NCBI GenBank assembly: GCA_002316015.1
Contig: DCCS01000017.1
Location: 1 to 55,110, forward strand
Direction: 5' to 3'
Length of the DNA stretch: 55,110 bases
From: Prevotellaceae bacterium UBA1075
GTDB taxonomy: Bacteria; Bacteroidota; Bacteroidia; Bacteroidales; Bacteroidaceae
Position 1 is the first letter of the stretch; the number at the start of each line of letters is the position of its first letter. Positions 32,788 to 41,805 of the stretch are shown piece by piece. A model generated the notes under the pieces. That model searched no databases and was not told the origin of the DNA. It worked only from the letters and a program-made list of their open reading frames with translations. Made by a program: the position numbers and the translations under genes.

Positions 32788-33699
32788 CTAAAGCCGCGCT
32801 ATCCACTTCCGGGCGTACTCGGCCACGAACTGCCGCAGTGCGGGGGTCTCTATCACGACCTGGTCGGCAAGTCCCACCAGGAACCGCGTGATGCCTCGGT
32901 AGCCGCTCACCCTGGTGTCAAGCACCCACTCCTCGCCCCCCGGAAGGGGCGACACGTCCTGCTCGCACAGGGGGAACTCCTCCATGAGCAAGTTGTAGGC
33001 GCGCCGTTTCATCCTGACACGTGCCTGCAGCGTGCACCCGTCCATGCTCAGGGTGCGGAAGGCATCCATGTGCCCCTGCTTGTGCAGGCGGCCGAAGAGC
33101 CACACCTGTTCCTGGATCTCCACGCTCTGGATGCGGCTGATGCGGAACACCTTGCACATCGCGGTCTCCACCTCGAAGGCCCACACGTACTTCTTGTCGG
33201 TGGTGAGCGCGAATGGCTCCACCAGCCTGTCCCTCTGGGTGTTGCTGCTCGGCGAGGAGTAGCCCCTCAGGACGGCTCTCCTGCGCTTCTCCATGGCCTC
33301 CATCAGGTGCTTCGTGTTGCGGTTCTTCTCCATGCGCATCAGTTTCTCCGACACCAGGCTTGTGCCGTAGATGGTGGCCAGCTTTGACTTGAGTTCCTCC
33401 CTCAGCCGCGTGTCGGTCTCGATGCTCTCGATGGCGTTGTACAGGGTCATCGCCTCCTCCTGGTTGAAGAAGAGCAGGTCCGAGAGCTGACGGTGTATGG
33501 CGGTGCCCGTGGCCAGGCGCACATGGTGGTGGTCGGTGAGCACCACGTAGCCGGCCTCGTTGAAGGTGTTGATGTAGCGGTACACGGTGCGCCTGTCGAT
33601 GCCGAGCCGCTCGGCCAGCTGTGCCACCGAATAGCGGCGTGTGCGCTGCAGCATCAACGCCAGCATGCGCAGGGCTCTGTCCTGTTTGGGTTGCTCCAT
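32788..33699 (-). CDS. HTH-WYL domain transcriptional regulator
   Basis: A 303-residue DNA-binding protein with an N-terminal winged HTH (RYSVAQLAERLGIDRRTVYR, residues about 22-41). A middle domain and a WYL-type ligand-sensing region follow (KKYVWAFEVETAMCKVFRIS). The C-terminal segment continues as in other WYL proteins. WYL regulators sense nucleotides or other ligands and act as repressors or activators. The start at 33699 (MEQPKQDRALRM) is preferred because earlier frame codons lie in the promoter. It diverges from the flippase gene, with the two promoters only 44 bp apart, so it may regulate that gene, itself, or both. Confidence 0.88.
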   Translation of the reverse strand: MEQPKQDRALRMLALMLQRTRRYSVAQLAERLGIDRRTVYRYINTFNEAGYVVLTDHHHVRLATGTAIHRQLSDLLFFNQEEAMTLYNAIESIETDTRLREELKSKLATIYGTSLVSEKLMRMEKNRNTKHLMEAMEKRRRAVLRGYSSPSSNTQRDRLVEPFALTTDKKYVWAFEVETAMCKVFRISRIQSVEIQEQVWLFGRLHKQGHMDAFRTLSMDGCTLQARVRMKRRAYNLLMEEFPLCEQDVSPLPGGEEWVLDTRVSGYRGITRFLVGLADQVVIETPALRQFVAEYARKWIARL

Positions 33700-33728
33700 G
33701 ACTGGGTGGTGATAAGGGTTTTGCCTGG

Positions 33729-33759
33729 TAAAATTACGGATTTTCCATTGTACGGCCAA
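33729..33759 (-). promoter_or_regulatory. Promoter of the WYL regulator gene
   Basis: TTG (33759-33757), a 20-nt spacer and TAATTTTA (33736-33729) on the minus strand; the last base departs from TTTG. The predicted start near 33722 gives a 23-nt leader. Confidence 0.75.
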
Positions 33760-33803
33760 CGCCGGGCCTGTCAACTTTTATCCCGCAGCCACAAGCCGGG
33801 GAC

Positions 33804-33834
33804 TTGCGCGGACGGATTCTTTGTCATAAATTTG
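33804..33834 (+). promoter_or_regulatory. Promoter of the flippase gene
   Basis: TTG (33804-33806), a 20-nt spacer and TAAATTTG (33827-33834) match the consensus exactly. The predicted start near 33841 precedes both candidate start codons (TTG 33865, ATG 33907). Confidence 0.85.
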
Positions 33835-33906
33835 CACAGGAAACAAAGTAGATAAGACAATCCCTTGGCAACAACGAACACAAGCGGAAAGGGCTGTGCC
33901 TGCGGC

Positions 33907-35406
33907 ATGGCCCATGCGGAGCACTCTGCCACCCGTGCCAACGGCGAGGGGAAGGCATACGACCATGTGCTGAAATACACAGGCGTGTTTGGCGGGGTGC
34001 AGATGCTCAAGATGCTCACCTCGGTGGTGCGCAACAAACTCACGGCCGCCTTCCTGGGCGCAAACGGCATGGGGCTCATCTCGGTGTACAACTCCATCAC
34101 CGAGTTTGTGGTGAGCAGCAGCAACCTGGGCATTCCGCTCAATGCCACGCGGCACTCCAGCGAGTTGCTCGAGCAGGGCGACCCCGCGCGCGTGCGCCAC
34201 TTTGTCATGGTGGTGCGCACGTGGGTCTTGCTCACGGCCCTGCAGTCGGTCGTGCTCTGCTCCTTGCTCTCGCCCCTGGTGAGTTATATCCTCTTTGACC
34301 AGGAGTTTGGCCACTGGCCCCAGGTGATGACCATGATTCCCGTGGTGGTGTGCTTCCTGGTGGCCGAGGGCGAGTGTGCGGTGCTCAAGGGGCTCCGCAA
34401 GGTCAGGCAGGTCGCTGTGGTGGAGACGGTGATAGCCCTGGCCACACTGTTGCTCACCGTGCCCTTCTATTACCTGCTGGGCATGCGCGGCGTGGTGGTG
34501 GGACTCATATGCTGCGGTCTGGCCTCGCTGGTTGCCCACTTCTGGTTCTCGCTGCGCATCGTTCCCTACCGGGTGCGCCTCTTTGACCCGGATGTGCTGC
34601 GCGAGGGTCTGCCCATGGTGACCAAGGGCATCCCCTATGTGCTGGCAGGAGTGTCGGGCGCGGCCCTGGGAATGGCCATCCCGGCTCTCATACAGATGCA
34701 GGGAACCCTGGCCGATGTGGGCTATTACCGCATGGGCTACATGCTGATGGTGGGCTATGCGGGCATGGCCTTCATGGCACTGGAGGCCGACTACTACCCG
34801 CGCCTGTCCTCGGCAAACGGGGACGCGGTGCGCTTCAACGGCACCATCAACCAGCAGATCGACGTGTGCGTGCTCGTCGTCACCCCTTTTCTGATACCCT
34901 TCATCGTGCTGATGCCCTGGATTATCCGCCTGCTATTCACCGAGGAGTTCCTTGTGGCCCAGGGCATGACGGTATGCGCGGCCTTCTACGTGTTCCTGCG
35001 TGGTATCATGCTCCCCGTATCCTACTCCTCGCTGGCCAAGGGCGACTCGCTGGTGTTCCTGGCCGTGGAGGTGGTGAGCAACCTGGCCACAGCCCTGCTC
35101 TTCTGGTGGCTCTATGGCCTGTGGGGCATCACCGGTACGGGTGTGGCCCTCTCGCTGGGCGCGCTTCTTGACGTGGCCTGCGTGCTGCTGGTGTATGGAC
35201 GCCTTTACGGATGCAGGGTGACGGCTGCCACATGGCGCGTCTGCATCGTGCAGGGCATCACCCTGGGTGCGGCTGTGCTGTGCTGCGCGCAGGACAACCT
35301 GTGGGTGCGCTATGTGGCCGGCGCGTGCCTCTTCGCGTTCTCGGCGGCCTACAGCCTGCGGCTGCTGTCGCACCGCTCGAATTTCTTCCGGCGCTTGCGG
35401 AGATAG
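33907..35406 (+). CDS. O-antigen/polysaccharide flippase (Wzx-like, MOP superfamily)
   Basis: A polytopic inner-membrane protein of about 500 residues and 12-14 hydrophobic helices. It has the family-typical opening HVLKYTGVFGGVQMLKMLTSVVRNK in shortened form and later WGITGTGVALSLGALLDV. The relatives move undecaprenyl-linked oligosaccharides across the inner membrane. I chose the ATG at 33907; a TTG at 33865 would add 14 cysteine-containing residues and is also possible with the promoter. The gene stands alone, far from the polysaccharide locus at the window start, divergent from a WYL regulator and convergent (17-bp gap) with the AddB-like gene. Its oligosaccharide substrate is unknown. 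Confidence 0.85.
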   Translation: MAHAEHSATRANGEGKAYDHVLKYTGVFGGVQMLKMLTSVVRNKLTAAFLGANGMGLISVYNSITEFVVSSSNLGIPLNATRHSSELLEQGDPARVRHFVMVVRTWVLLTALQSVVLCSLLSPLVSYILFDQEFGHWPQVMTMIPVVVCFLVAEGECAVLKGLRKVRQVAVVETVIALATLLLTVPFYYLLGMRGVVVGLICCGLASLVAHFWFSLRIVPYRVRLFDPDVLREGLPMVTKGIPYVLAGVSGAALGMAIPALIQMQGTLADVGYYRMGYMLMVGYAGMAFMALEADYYPRLSSANGDAVRFNGTINQQIDVCVLVVTPFLIPFIVLMPWIIRLLFTEEFLVAQGMTVCAAFYVFLRGIMLPVSYSSLAKGDSLVFLAVEVVSNLATALLFWWLYGLWGITGTGVALSLGALLDVACVLLVYGRLYGCRVTAATWRVCIVQGITLGAAVLCCAQDNLWVRYVAGACLFAFSAAYSLRLLSHRSNFFRRLRR

Positions 35407-35423
35407 GGTGAGAGCAGTGCCCC

Positions 35424-38300
35424 CTACCGCCTGCCCAGGCACACCAGGCGGAAGTCGCAGTGGTCACAGGTGCGCCTGTCGCTGCATTGCGTGAAGGGAA
35501 GGGCGGGCGAGAAGATCTCCGACACGCGTTCCTTCAGCCCGCCGATAAACTCTTCGGCCACCTGCTTGCCGAAGTCGTTAATCTCCTGGCCACCGATGCG
35601 CAGCGTGGGGTCATAGTCCCTCAGGCTCGCTTTCCCGGGATAGAAGAGCACGGGCTTTATCCTGCATCCGGGCGCGCTCTGCCACATCTGGGCATAGGCA
35701 TACAGGAAGGTCTGCAGGTAATAGCCCTCGTGCGAGTCGCCCAAGCCCGTCACCTGCTCCATGCTGCGCACTTCGGGCACGTGGTTGCCCGTCTTGTAGT
35801 CCACCACCCTCACGCATCCATCCACCTCGTCGAGCCGGTCGATGCGTCCGCCCGTCTCGATGACCAGCGGCTCCGCCCCGTGGGGACGGATGTCCATGGC
35901 AAACTTGCGCTCCACCTCTGTTCCCATGAGTCGGATCGGTGCGTGCCGCGTGTCGTAGCGCAGCAGCTGCTCCAGGTATTGCAGAATGACACTGCGGTAA
36001 ATGACGAGTTCGCCCGAGTATTCGTTTCCGGGGCGGAAGCCCCGGTCGGCCATCTCGCGGATGCGTTCGCTCGTGTGCCATTTGTCGCCGGTGGGATGGA
36101 ACACGTGCACGTCAAACACGATGTCGAGCAAGGGCTCCACCTGGCTTTCCCTCTGCCTGAGCAGCTCATTGAGCACGTTGGCCCCCAGGATCCGTGTGTC
36201 CGTGCGCCGTGCCGCCCGCTCGTAGAGTATCTGCGCCGTGTCGTGGAAGATGTCGCCGATGTCGGCTGGCTGCAGCCCCTCCTCGATGTCCCTCTCGGGC
36301 TGCAGTCCGGCCACGTGCTGCAGGTAGAACTTCATGGGGCACGACATGTAAGTGTTGATGGCCGAGGGGCTCAGCGTCACATGACGGCCTCCGGGCTGTG
36401 ACTGGTCGTACTTGTGCCGCATGGCCTCCAGGATGCGCCCGTCCTTCTGCACGCACATGGGGCGTGCCGTCTCCACCTGCGGCACGCTGCGCAACCACAG
36501 GGAACGGATGGGGATGTCGGTCTCGGCCAGCATCTGCCGCAGGAAACGCGACATCTCATGGCGGGTGTTTCCGGCGCTGTTGGTGTTATATACGCAGGTC
36601 AGGTGCTCGGCGCGCTGTATGAGGCGGTAGAAGTAATAGGCATAGACAGCGTTGCGGTGGCGGGGAGTCGTGAGGCCGAAAGCCTCGCGTATGTCGGCTG
36701 GAATCATGGTGTCCGACTGCGTGGCGCGCGGCAGCATCCCCTCCTCCACCGAGAGCATGAGCAGGTGCGAGAAGTCCAGGCAGCGTGTCTCGAGCACGCC
36801 CATGACCTGGAGCCCCAGGGCTGGCTCGCCATGGAAGGGAATGCTGGTCTGCACGAGCACACCGCGCAGAAGCTTGCGCATGGTGACTGGCAGCACATCG
36901 AGCGCGTCCTGGGGCAACTGTGCCAGGCGGATGAACTGCTGCAGGATGCGGTGGGCCTGGAAGATGGCTTCCATGTAGAGCATGTCGTAGGCAGTGGGGG
37001 TGGAGAGCCCTGCGAAGTGGGTGCCCACGCGCTGCACCATGCGGTCCATCCACAGGAGCAGGGTGGTGGAGTCCTCTCCCTGCCAGGCACCGGCCCATTC
37101 CGACTCGTCGCCCAGCATGGGAGCGTAGGCATGCCGCCTGACTGCCTGCATGAAGGGGTAGCGGAAGGTGTGCCTCTGCAGGTCGTAGCCGTCGGTCTGC
37201 AGACTGGCCAGAGCCAGGAGCAGGCTGTAAACCGGGGTGTCGGCCAGCGGGAAGCCCATGGTCACGTTGACCTCCCGCGCCATGCCGGGCAGCGCATGCA
37301 GCACAGGGTGCAGGAGCGACTCGTTGCAGAGCACCACGGCATTGCGGTTGGCGGTCTTGTCCAGCGGCCGCGCGAGCCATTGCCGCGTGTAGCGCGCGGC
37401 GGCATTGTCGGTGGTGCAGGAGATGAACGTCACGTCGCGCAGGCGCTTCAGGTTGCGGAACTCGTCCCGGCCCAGCGCGCATGGGAAGTCAAGCAGGTTC
37501 TGGCGCATGAAGGTTCCCGCCTCGTTGGCCTCGTCATCCACATAGGCCGTGTCATAGTCCCAGTAGAACAGCCCCTTGCCGCTGCGACGGATCTCCTGCA
37601 TGAGCGCATGCTCCACATCGTTGAGGACGTTGAATCCCACAAAGGCCACAGCCTTGCGCCCGTCCAGATAATCGCCGAGCAGGGCGGGTGTTGCCCTCAG
37701 ACTGTCCACCACGCTGCGGTACAGTGCGCCGGGATACAGGACTCCCTTGGCCTCCATGGCCTGGTTCAGAGCCTTGTAGAGGTCATGCATGTGGCTCCAC
37801 ACATGCAGGAAGCGTTCCTTGATGGCTGTGTTTCCCTCGGACGAGAAGTTGCTGAAGAAATGCCTCAGAGCCTCCTCCTGCTCTGCGGTCAGAAAGTCGG
37901 TGCCCTCCAGGCAGTGCTGGTCATACACGTTGGCGAGCACCAGGCGCGCGTCGGCCATGTGCTTGTCAATGTCGTCAAAGTCCGACAGGATGACCTCTCC
38001 CCAGCCCCACAGTTGGTCGAGGCTCTGCGGCTGCTCTTCGGGGATAATCTGCCGCATCAGTCTCAGCAGCGTGCACACGGTCTCGACGGGCTCGGCCTGG
38101 GCCAGCGGGGTGAATGCCTGGAACAGCCTGTCCATGCTGGTGTATTCGGGTTCCCACAGGGGGGACTTGCCTGTCCTCACCAGCTCCTGGGTGAGGAACA
38201 GGCTGGCGCGCTTGCCGGGAAACACTACTGTCACGTCCTGCAGGTTGCTGCCAAAGCGGCTGGTGAGGTCGCGCGCCACTGCGCCCAGAAATGTGTTCAT
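35424..38300 (-). CDS. AddB-like PD-(D/E)XK nuclease subunit
   Basis: The 958-residue protein is probably the nuclease/scaffold partner of the AddA-like helicase in end resection for recombination repair. The C-terminal nuclease motif is GGRIDRLDEVDG followed by VVDYKTGNH, with the Asp and Lys of the PD-(D/E)XK active site. Four cysteines that could hold an iron-sulfur cluster are split across it: one in TYMSCPMKFYL and three in SDRRTCDHCDFRLVC at the C-terminus, the AddB layout. The N-terminal region has the inactive helicase-like form (VVFPGKRASLFLTQEL). It follows the AddA-like gene by 27 bp. Overall identity to AddB proper is not testable here. Confidence 0.87.
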   Translation of the reverse strand: MNTFLGAVARDLTSRFGSNLQDVTVVFPGKRASLFLTQELVRTGKSPLWEPEYTSMDRLFQAFTPLAQAEPVETVCTLLRLMRQIIPEEQPQSLDQLWGWGEVILSDFDDIDKHMADARLVLANVYDQHCLEGTDFLTAEQEEALRHFFSNFSSEGNTAIKERFLHVWSHMHDLYKALNQAMEAKGVLYPGALYRSVVDSLRATPALLGDYLDGRKAVAFVGFNVLNDVEHALMQEIRRSGKGLFYWDYDTAYVDDEANEAGTFMRQNLLDFPCALGRDEFRNLKRLRDVTFISCTTDNAAARYTRQWLARPLDKTANRNAVVLCNESLLHPVLHALPGMAREVNVTMGFPLADTPVYSLLLALASLQTDGYDLQRHTFRYPFMQAVRRHAYAPMLGDESEWAGAWQGEDSTTLLLWMDRMVQRVGTHFAGLSTPTAYDMLYMEAIFQAHRILQQFIRLAQLPQDALDVLPVTMRKLLRGVLVQTSIPFHGEPALGLQVMGVLETRCLDFSHLLMLSVEEGMLPRATQSDTMIPADIREAFGLTTPRHRNAVYAYYFYRLIQRAEHLTCVYNTNSAGNTRHEMSRFLRQMLAETDIPIRSLWLRSVPQVETARPMCVQKDGRILEAMRHKYDQSQPGGRHVTLSPSAINTYMSCPMKFYLQHVAGLQPERDIEEGLQPADIGDIFHDTAQILYERAARRTDTRILGANVLNELLRQRESQVEPLLDIVFDVHVFHPTGDKWHTSERIREMADRGFRPGNEYSGELVIYRSVILQYLEQLLRYDTRHAPIRLMGTEVERKFAMDIRPHGAEPLVIETGGRIDRLDEVDGCVRVVDYKTGNHVPEVRSMEQVTGLGDSHEGYYLQTFLYAYAQMWQSAPGCRIKPVLFYPGKASLRDYDPTLRIGGQEINDFGKQVAEEFIGGLKERVSEIFSPALPFTQCSDRRTCDHCDFRLVCLGRR

Positions 38301-38327
38301 GTGTATGTCCTGTGTGTCAAGTGAGTG

Positions 38328-41300
38328 TCAAGTGGATGGCTCCTGCCAGATCGCGCTGTCCTCCAGCTGGATGCTCTGCTGCGGGTCACCGCCATCGTGG
38401 AATATTCTTTCGGTCTGCCCGCTATACACATACCACAGCCAGCCCCGCACCTCCATGTGTGGGTACATGGAACTGACGAGCCGCATGTACTCGCGCACCT
38501 GTTGCCCGTATCCATCTTTCCGCTTGCCAAACTTGTAGTCTATCACGGTGATGAGGCCTGGTTCCATGACCACGCGGTCGGGCCTGCGCACTATGGCCTG
38601 CCCTGTCGCGGGATCGCGTGTGGCGATGCCGCATTCGCGCAGGAACCGCTTTCCAGGCGCGAACCATTGTGCCACGGTGGGGTTGGACAGGCCGTGCTCG
38701 ATGGCCCGCCGCGCTTTCTTCCATTCGGACGACTGACCGGCGAGCCCCTCGGCTTCCATGCGGTCGAGCACAGCCGCCGCTTCCATGGCACAGCCTATCC
38801 GGCTCAGGGCATAGTGCATCAGTTTGCCTGTCTCGATATAGGAGTCAGTCTGCCGCTCCTCCCCAGTATCCTCGCCCAGGCTGTGCATGAACAGACGCGC
38901 CTGCTCGCTCTGCATGAAGCGCATCACGGGAGGGCGCGAGGTCATGGCTATGTCCACGGCGTTGCTCTCATCGCAGGGCATGTTCATCCTTTGGGCAAGA
39001 TTGCCTTTCCCGTCCTGCGCACTGTTTCCCTGACGGCCACTGGATGCCGCACCGCACAGGGTGCCCTGTTCATGGCGCAGGGTGTCCTCCTCCTCCGTCA
39101 TCTCCAGCGCCCCGCCGACGAGGTCGCCCACGCACGCGAGCCGTCCATTGGCCGAGGTCATGCCCCATATCATCAGGTTGCAGCGGGCGCGGGTGAATGC
39201 CACATATATCATGTTGAGGGTATCCACGCGCCGCTGGAGCATCTCCTCCTGGTAGTCGGACGCAAACACGCTGTGCTCCATCTGTGTGGAAAGGCGTATG
39301 GGCAGTGAGCCTAACTGGTCAAAGGGGGGCTCTGTTGCGTTGCACCAGAGCAGGTTGTCAAGCAGAGGGTCAACGCCCAGGTTCCAGTCCATATAGGGCA
39401 GTAGCACGGTGTGGTACTCCAGCCCCTTGGACTTGTGTATGGTGAGGATGCGTATGCCGCCCGTCTCGCACCCAGGGATAGGGCGTGTGGCGAGACTGTC
39501 GTCCCATGCCTGTAGAAACTGGTGGATGTCCTGGGGGTTGTCACGCAGATAACCCTGGAGTTCGTCCATGAAGGCCAGCATATAGGCATCCTGCCCCTTT
39601 ATGCGGTCCAGGCAGAGTGAGTGGTAGAGCCGCTCGGCCAGGAGCATGAGCGGAAGCCGTGCCGTCTGGTCACGCAGCGAGGTGAGCACATCGGGCAGCA
39701 CATCCAGGGGGGACTGCTCCATCACCATGTGCAGTTGGACACCTGTGCCCAGCACGTCCTGCTGGTAATGGAACATCAGATAGCGCAGGGCCACGGGGTC
39801 AGTCCGGTCGGCACCGTCTGCCACAACCTGCATGGCCGCCACCAGCATCTGCACCGCCACCGAGGCCTGCAGCAGGAAAGCCTCGTCGCTCACCAATGGA
39901 ATGTCGGGAGCCAGGTCGTGGAAAAGGGCCAGCAACTGTGAGGCTGTGCGGTTGCGGCGCACCAGGATGGCCATGTCCTGCTCGTGCACCCCCAGGGATT
40001 TCAGTTGGCGAATGGCTTGCGCCATCTCCATGATCGTCAGTTCGTCATAGTCCTGTGGGCGGTTGCGCCCCTGCCGCTTGTACAGGCACACACGGGTGTA
40101 GCCCTGCGGCCCCCCGGAGTGGGCGCACCTCTGTGCCACATCCTTGTATATGTCCGTCAGCCGGAAGCGCGCCTCGCCGGCCTGGCTGTCCAGCAGCGAG
40201 GCGGCCTTGGGGAAGAATGCGTTGTTGAAGGACACCACTTGGGGCAGGCTGCGCCAATTGTCGCAGAGCGTGATCTGCTGTGGAGCAAGGCGGCTCAACT
40301 CGTCCTGTGCTCCCTGCAGGATTTCCCAGTCACCGCCGCGCCACCGGTATATGCTCTGCTTCACATCGCCCACCAGCAGGCTGTGCCCGCCGGTGGAGAG
40401 GTTCTCAAGCAGCAGGCTGCGGAAGTTGTTCCACTGGAGGCGGCTCGTGTCCTGGAACTCGTCTATCATCACATGGCGGAACTGGATGCCGGCACGCTCA
40501 AGCACAAATGGCGCGTCACTGCCCTCCACCATGCGGCTCAACAAGGATGCGGTGCGGCTCAGCAGGAACTGTCCGGCCTCGGCGGATATTTCTGTGGCCT
40601 CCTCCTCGATGGTTCCCAGCAGGCGCAGGGGAGGGAGATAGTGCAGCGCAAGCCGTATGCTGGCAAGCAGGCGCAGGGCCTCGGAGTAGCGCGAACAGAA
40701 GTTTCCCAGTCGCGCGGCGGTCATGGCGGCCTCTTCCATGAGCCTGTCGTCTCTGCGGTCGGCGGCCTTGAGGAGTTTCTCCGGATGCAGTACCGCGTCG
40801 GTAATGCGGGTCGCGGGCAGCTTGTAGGCAATGGTACGGCCCTCGTCGGTGCCCATCATGCTTGCCTTGGACAGAAACGGCTCAAAGGTGTTGCGTCCGT
40901 AACTGATGCGCTCGAAGTTCACTTCCTGCCGGCTGATGTGTGCCAGCAGTTCTGTGGCCTCGTGGCGTATGCTCTCTTCCTGCTCGGCCTTCAGCCTGCG
41001 GAGGGTGTGCTTGAATCTTGTGGCTTGCTCCTGTTCCTCCCCGCTTGTGTGGCTTCCGGCCTTCTTGCGGCTCTGGAAGTCCTCTTCGTAGATGCACCGC
41101 CCCAGGGAGTTCATGCTGCCCCGTATGTCCCAGCGGTCGTTGCTCTCGATTTGCTCACGCACATAGTCGAGCACCCACTGGCGCACGGAGGGCCGGTCGG
41201 CGAGGTGTTCCATGACGCGGTCCACGGCGCGCGACACCACCTGGTTGCTGTTCAGTTCCACGCGCAACCCCGATGTGAGCCCCAACTCGCGTGCCAGGGT

Positions 41301-41678
41301 GCGCAGTATGCTCTGGAAGAAGGAGTCGATGGTCTCTACCCTGAAATGGCTGTAGTCGTGCAGGATGACGCTGAGGGCAGTCTTGGCCCGACGGCGCAGG
41401 ACGGCCGGCTCAAGGTTGACTCCCTGCTTTTCCAGGCACTCAATCACCTTGCGCAGCATGTCCTGGCTGCCTTTCAGCCCGTTGCCGATGATGTAGAGTG
41501 AGGACAGGATGCGGTCTTTCATCTCAGCGGTCGCCTTGTTGGTGAAGGTGACGGCCAGGATGTGCTCGGCCTCGTGACTTGTGGGGGTGGCAAGCAGCAG
41601 GGAAACATACTCTGCGGTGAGGGTGAATGTCTTGCCTGATCCCGCCGATGCCCGGTAGATGGTAAGCGGTGATGTCAT
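38328..41678 (-). CDS. AddA-like UvrD-family helicase/nuclease
   Basis: An 1116-residue superfamily 1 helicase with a C-terminal nuclease domain, the presumed motor of a RecBCD/AddAB-like complex. Motif I is YRASAGSGKTFTL at the N-terminus and VTFTNKATAEMK is motif Ia. LLVGDVKQSIYRWRGGD covers motifs II-III, and LTIHKSKGLEYHTVLLPY is motif V. Near the C-terminus RPDRVV followed by TVIDYKFGKR supplies the PD-(D/E)XK residues. The ATG at 41678 is preferred to an upstream TTG at 41687. A -7 box TACCTTTG ends only 7 nt before this ATG, which suggests a leaderless transcript. Confidence 0.9.
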   Translation of the reverse strand: MTSPLTIYRASAGSGKTFTLTAEYVSLLLATPTSHEAEHILAVTFTNKATAEMKDRILSSLYIIGNGLKGSQDMLRKVIECLEKQGVNLEPAVLRRRAKTALSVILHDYSHFRVETIDSFFQSILRTLARELGLTSGLRVELNSNQVVSRAVDRVMEHLADRPSVRQWVLDYVREQIESNDRWDIRGSMNSLGRCIYEEDFQSRKKAGSHTSGEEQEQATRFKHTLRRLKAEQEESIRHEATELLAHISRQEVNFERISYGRNTFEPFLSKASMMGTDEGRTIAYKLPATRITDAVLHPEKLLKAADRRDDRLMEEAAMTAARLGNFCSRYSEALRLLASIRLALHYLPPLRLLGTIEEEATEISAEAGQFLLSRTASLLSRMVEGSDAPFVLERAGIQFRHVMIDEFQDTSRLQWNNFRSLLLENLSTGGHSLLVGDVKQSIYRWRGGDWEILQGAQDELSRLAPQQITLCDNWRSLPQVVSFNNAFFPKAASLLDSQAGEARFRLTDIYKDVAQRCAHSGGPQGYTRVCLYKRQGRNRPQDYDELTIMEMAQAIRQLKSLGVHEQDMAILVRRNRTASQLLALFHDLAPDIPLVSDEAFLLQASVAVQMLVAAMQVVADGADRTDPVALRYLMFHYQQDVLGTGVQLHMVMEQSPLDVLPDVLTSLRDQTARLPLMLLAERLYHSLCLDRIKGQDAYMLAFMDELQGYLRDNPQDIHQFLQAWDDSLATRPIPGCETGGIRILTIHKSKGLEYHTVLLPYMDWNLGVDPLLDNLLWCNATEPPFDQLGSLPIRLSTQMEHSVFASDYQEEMLQRRVDTLNMIYVAFTRARCNLMIWGMTSANGRLACVGDLVGGALEMTEEEDTLRHEQGTLCGAASSGRQGNSAQDGKGNLAQRMNMPCDESNAVDIAMTSRPPVMRFMQSEQARLFMHSLGEDTGEERQTDSYIETGKLMHYALSRIGCAMEAAAVLDRMEAEGLAGQSSEWKKARRAIEHGLSNPTVAQWFAPGKRFLRECGIATRDPATGQAIVRRPDRVVMEPGLITVIDYKFGKRKDGYGQQVREYMRLVSSMYPHMEVRGWLWYVYSGQTERIFHDGGDPQQSIQLEDSAIWQEPST

Positions 41679-41684
41679 ATGACA

Positions 41685-41692
41685 CAAAGGTA
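41685..41692 (-). promoter_or_regulatory. -7 box directly before the AddA-like ATG
   Basis: TACCTTTG on the minus strand ends at 41685, so the predicted transcription start (7 nt downstream) is 41678, the first base of the ATG. There is no TTG at 20 nt upstream (CAC there), so the -33 element is weak. Confidence 0.55.
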
Positions 41693-41714
41693 GGCATTAT
41701 CTGTGTAAAAAGGT

Positions 41715-41748
41715 GCGGGAGGAAGAACAAAATCATTCCTCCTCCCGC
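41715..41748 (-). terminator. Terminator after the GH43 gene
   Basis: The arms at 41715-41727 and 41736-41748 form a 13-bp GC-rich stem with a single mismatch and an 8-nt loop. On the minus strand the stem is followed by ACCTTTTT. It ends the long minus-strand unit whose last gene is the GH43 gene, just before the AddA-like promoter. Confidence 0.85.
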
Positions 41749-41805
41749 TTGTGTAGCCTTTATGGCGCATACAGGCACGCGGATGCCGTCACGTGCCTGT
41801 ATGCG

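Noticed and set aside
36414..38324. A 636-residue plus-strand open frame over the AddB-like gene
   Set aside because: No recognisable domain, biased composition (His, Gln, Val, Leu) and full overlap with a real gene on the other strand.
39984..41501. A 505-residue plus-strand open frame over the AddA-like gene
   Set aside because: Antisense shadow; no motifs, while the minus strand carries all helicase motifs.
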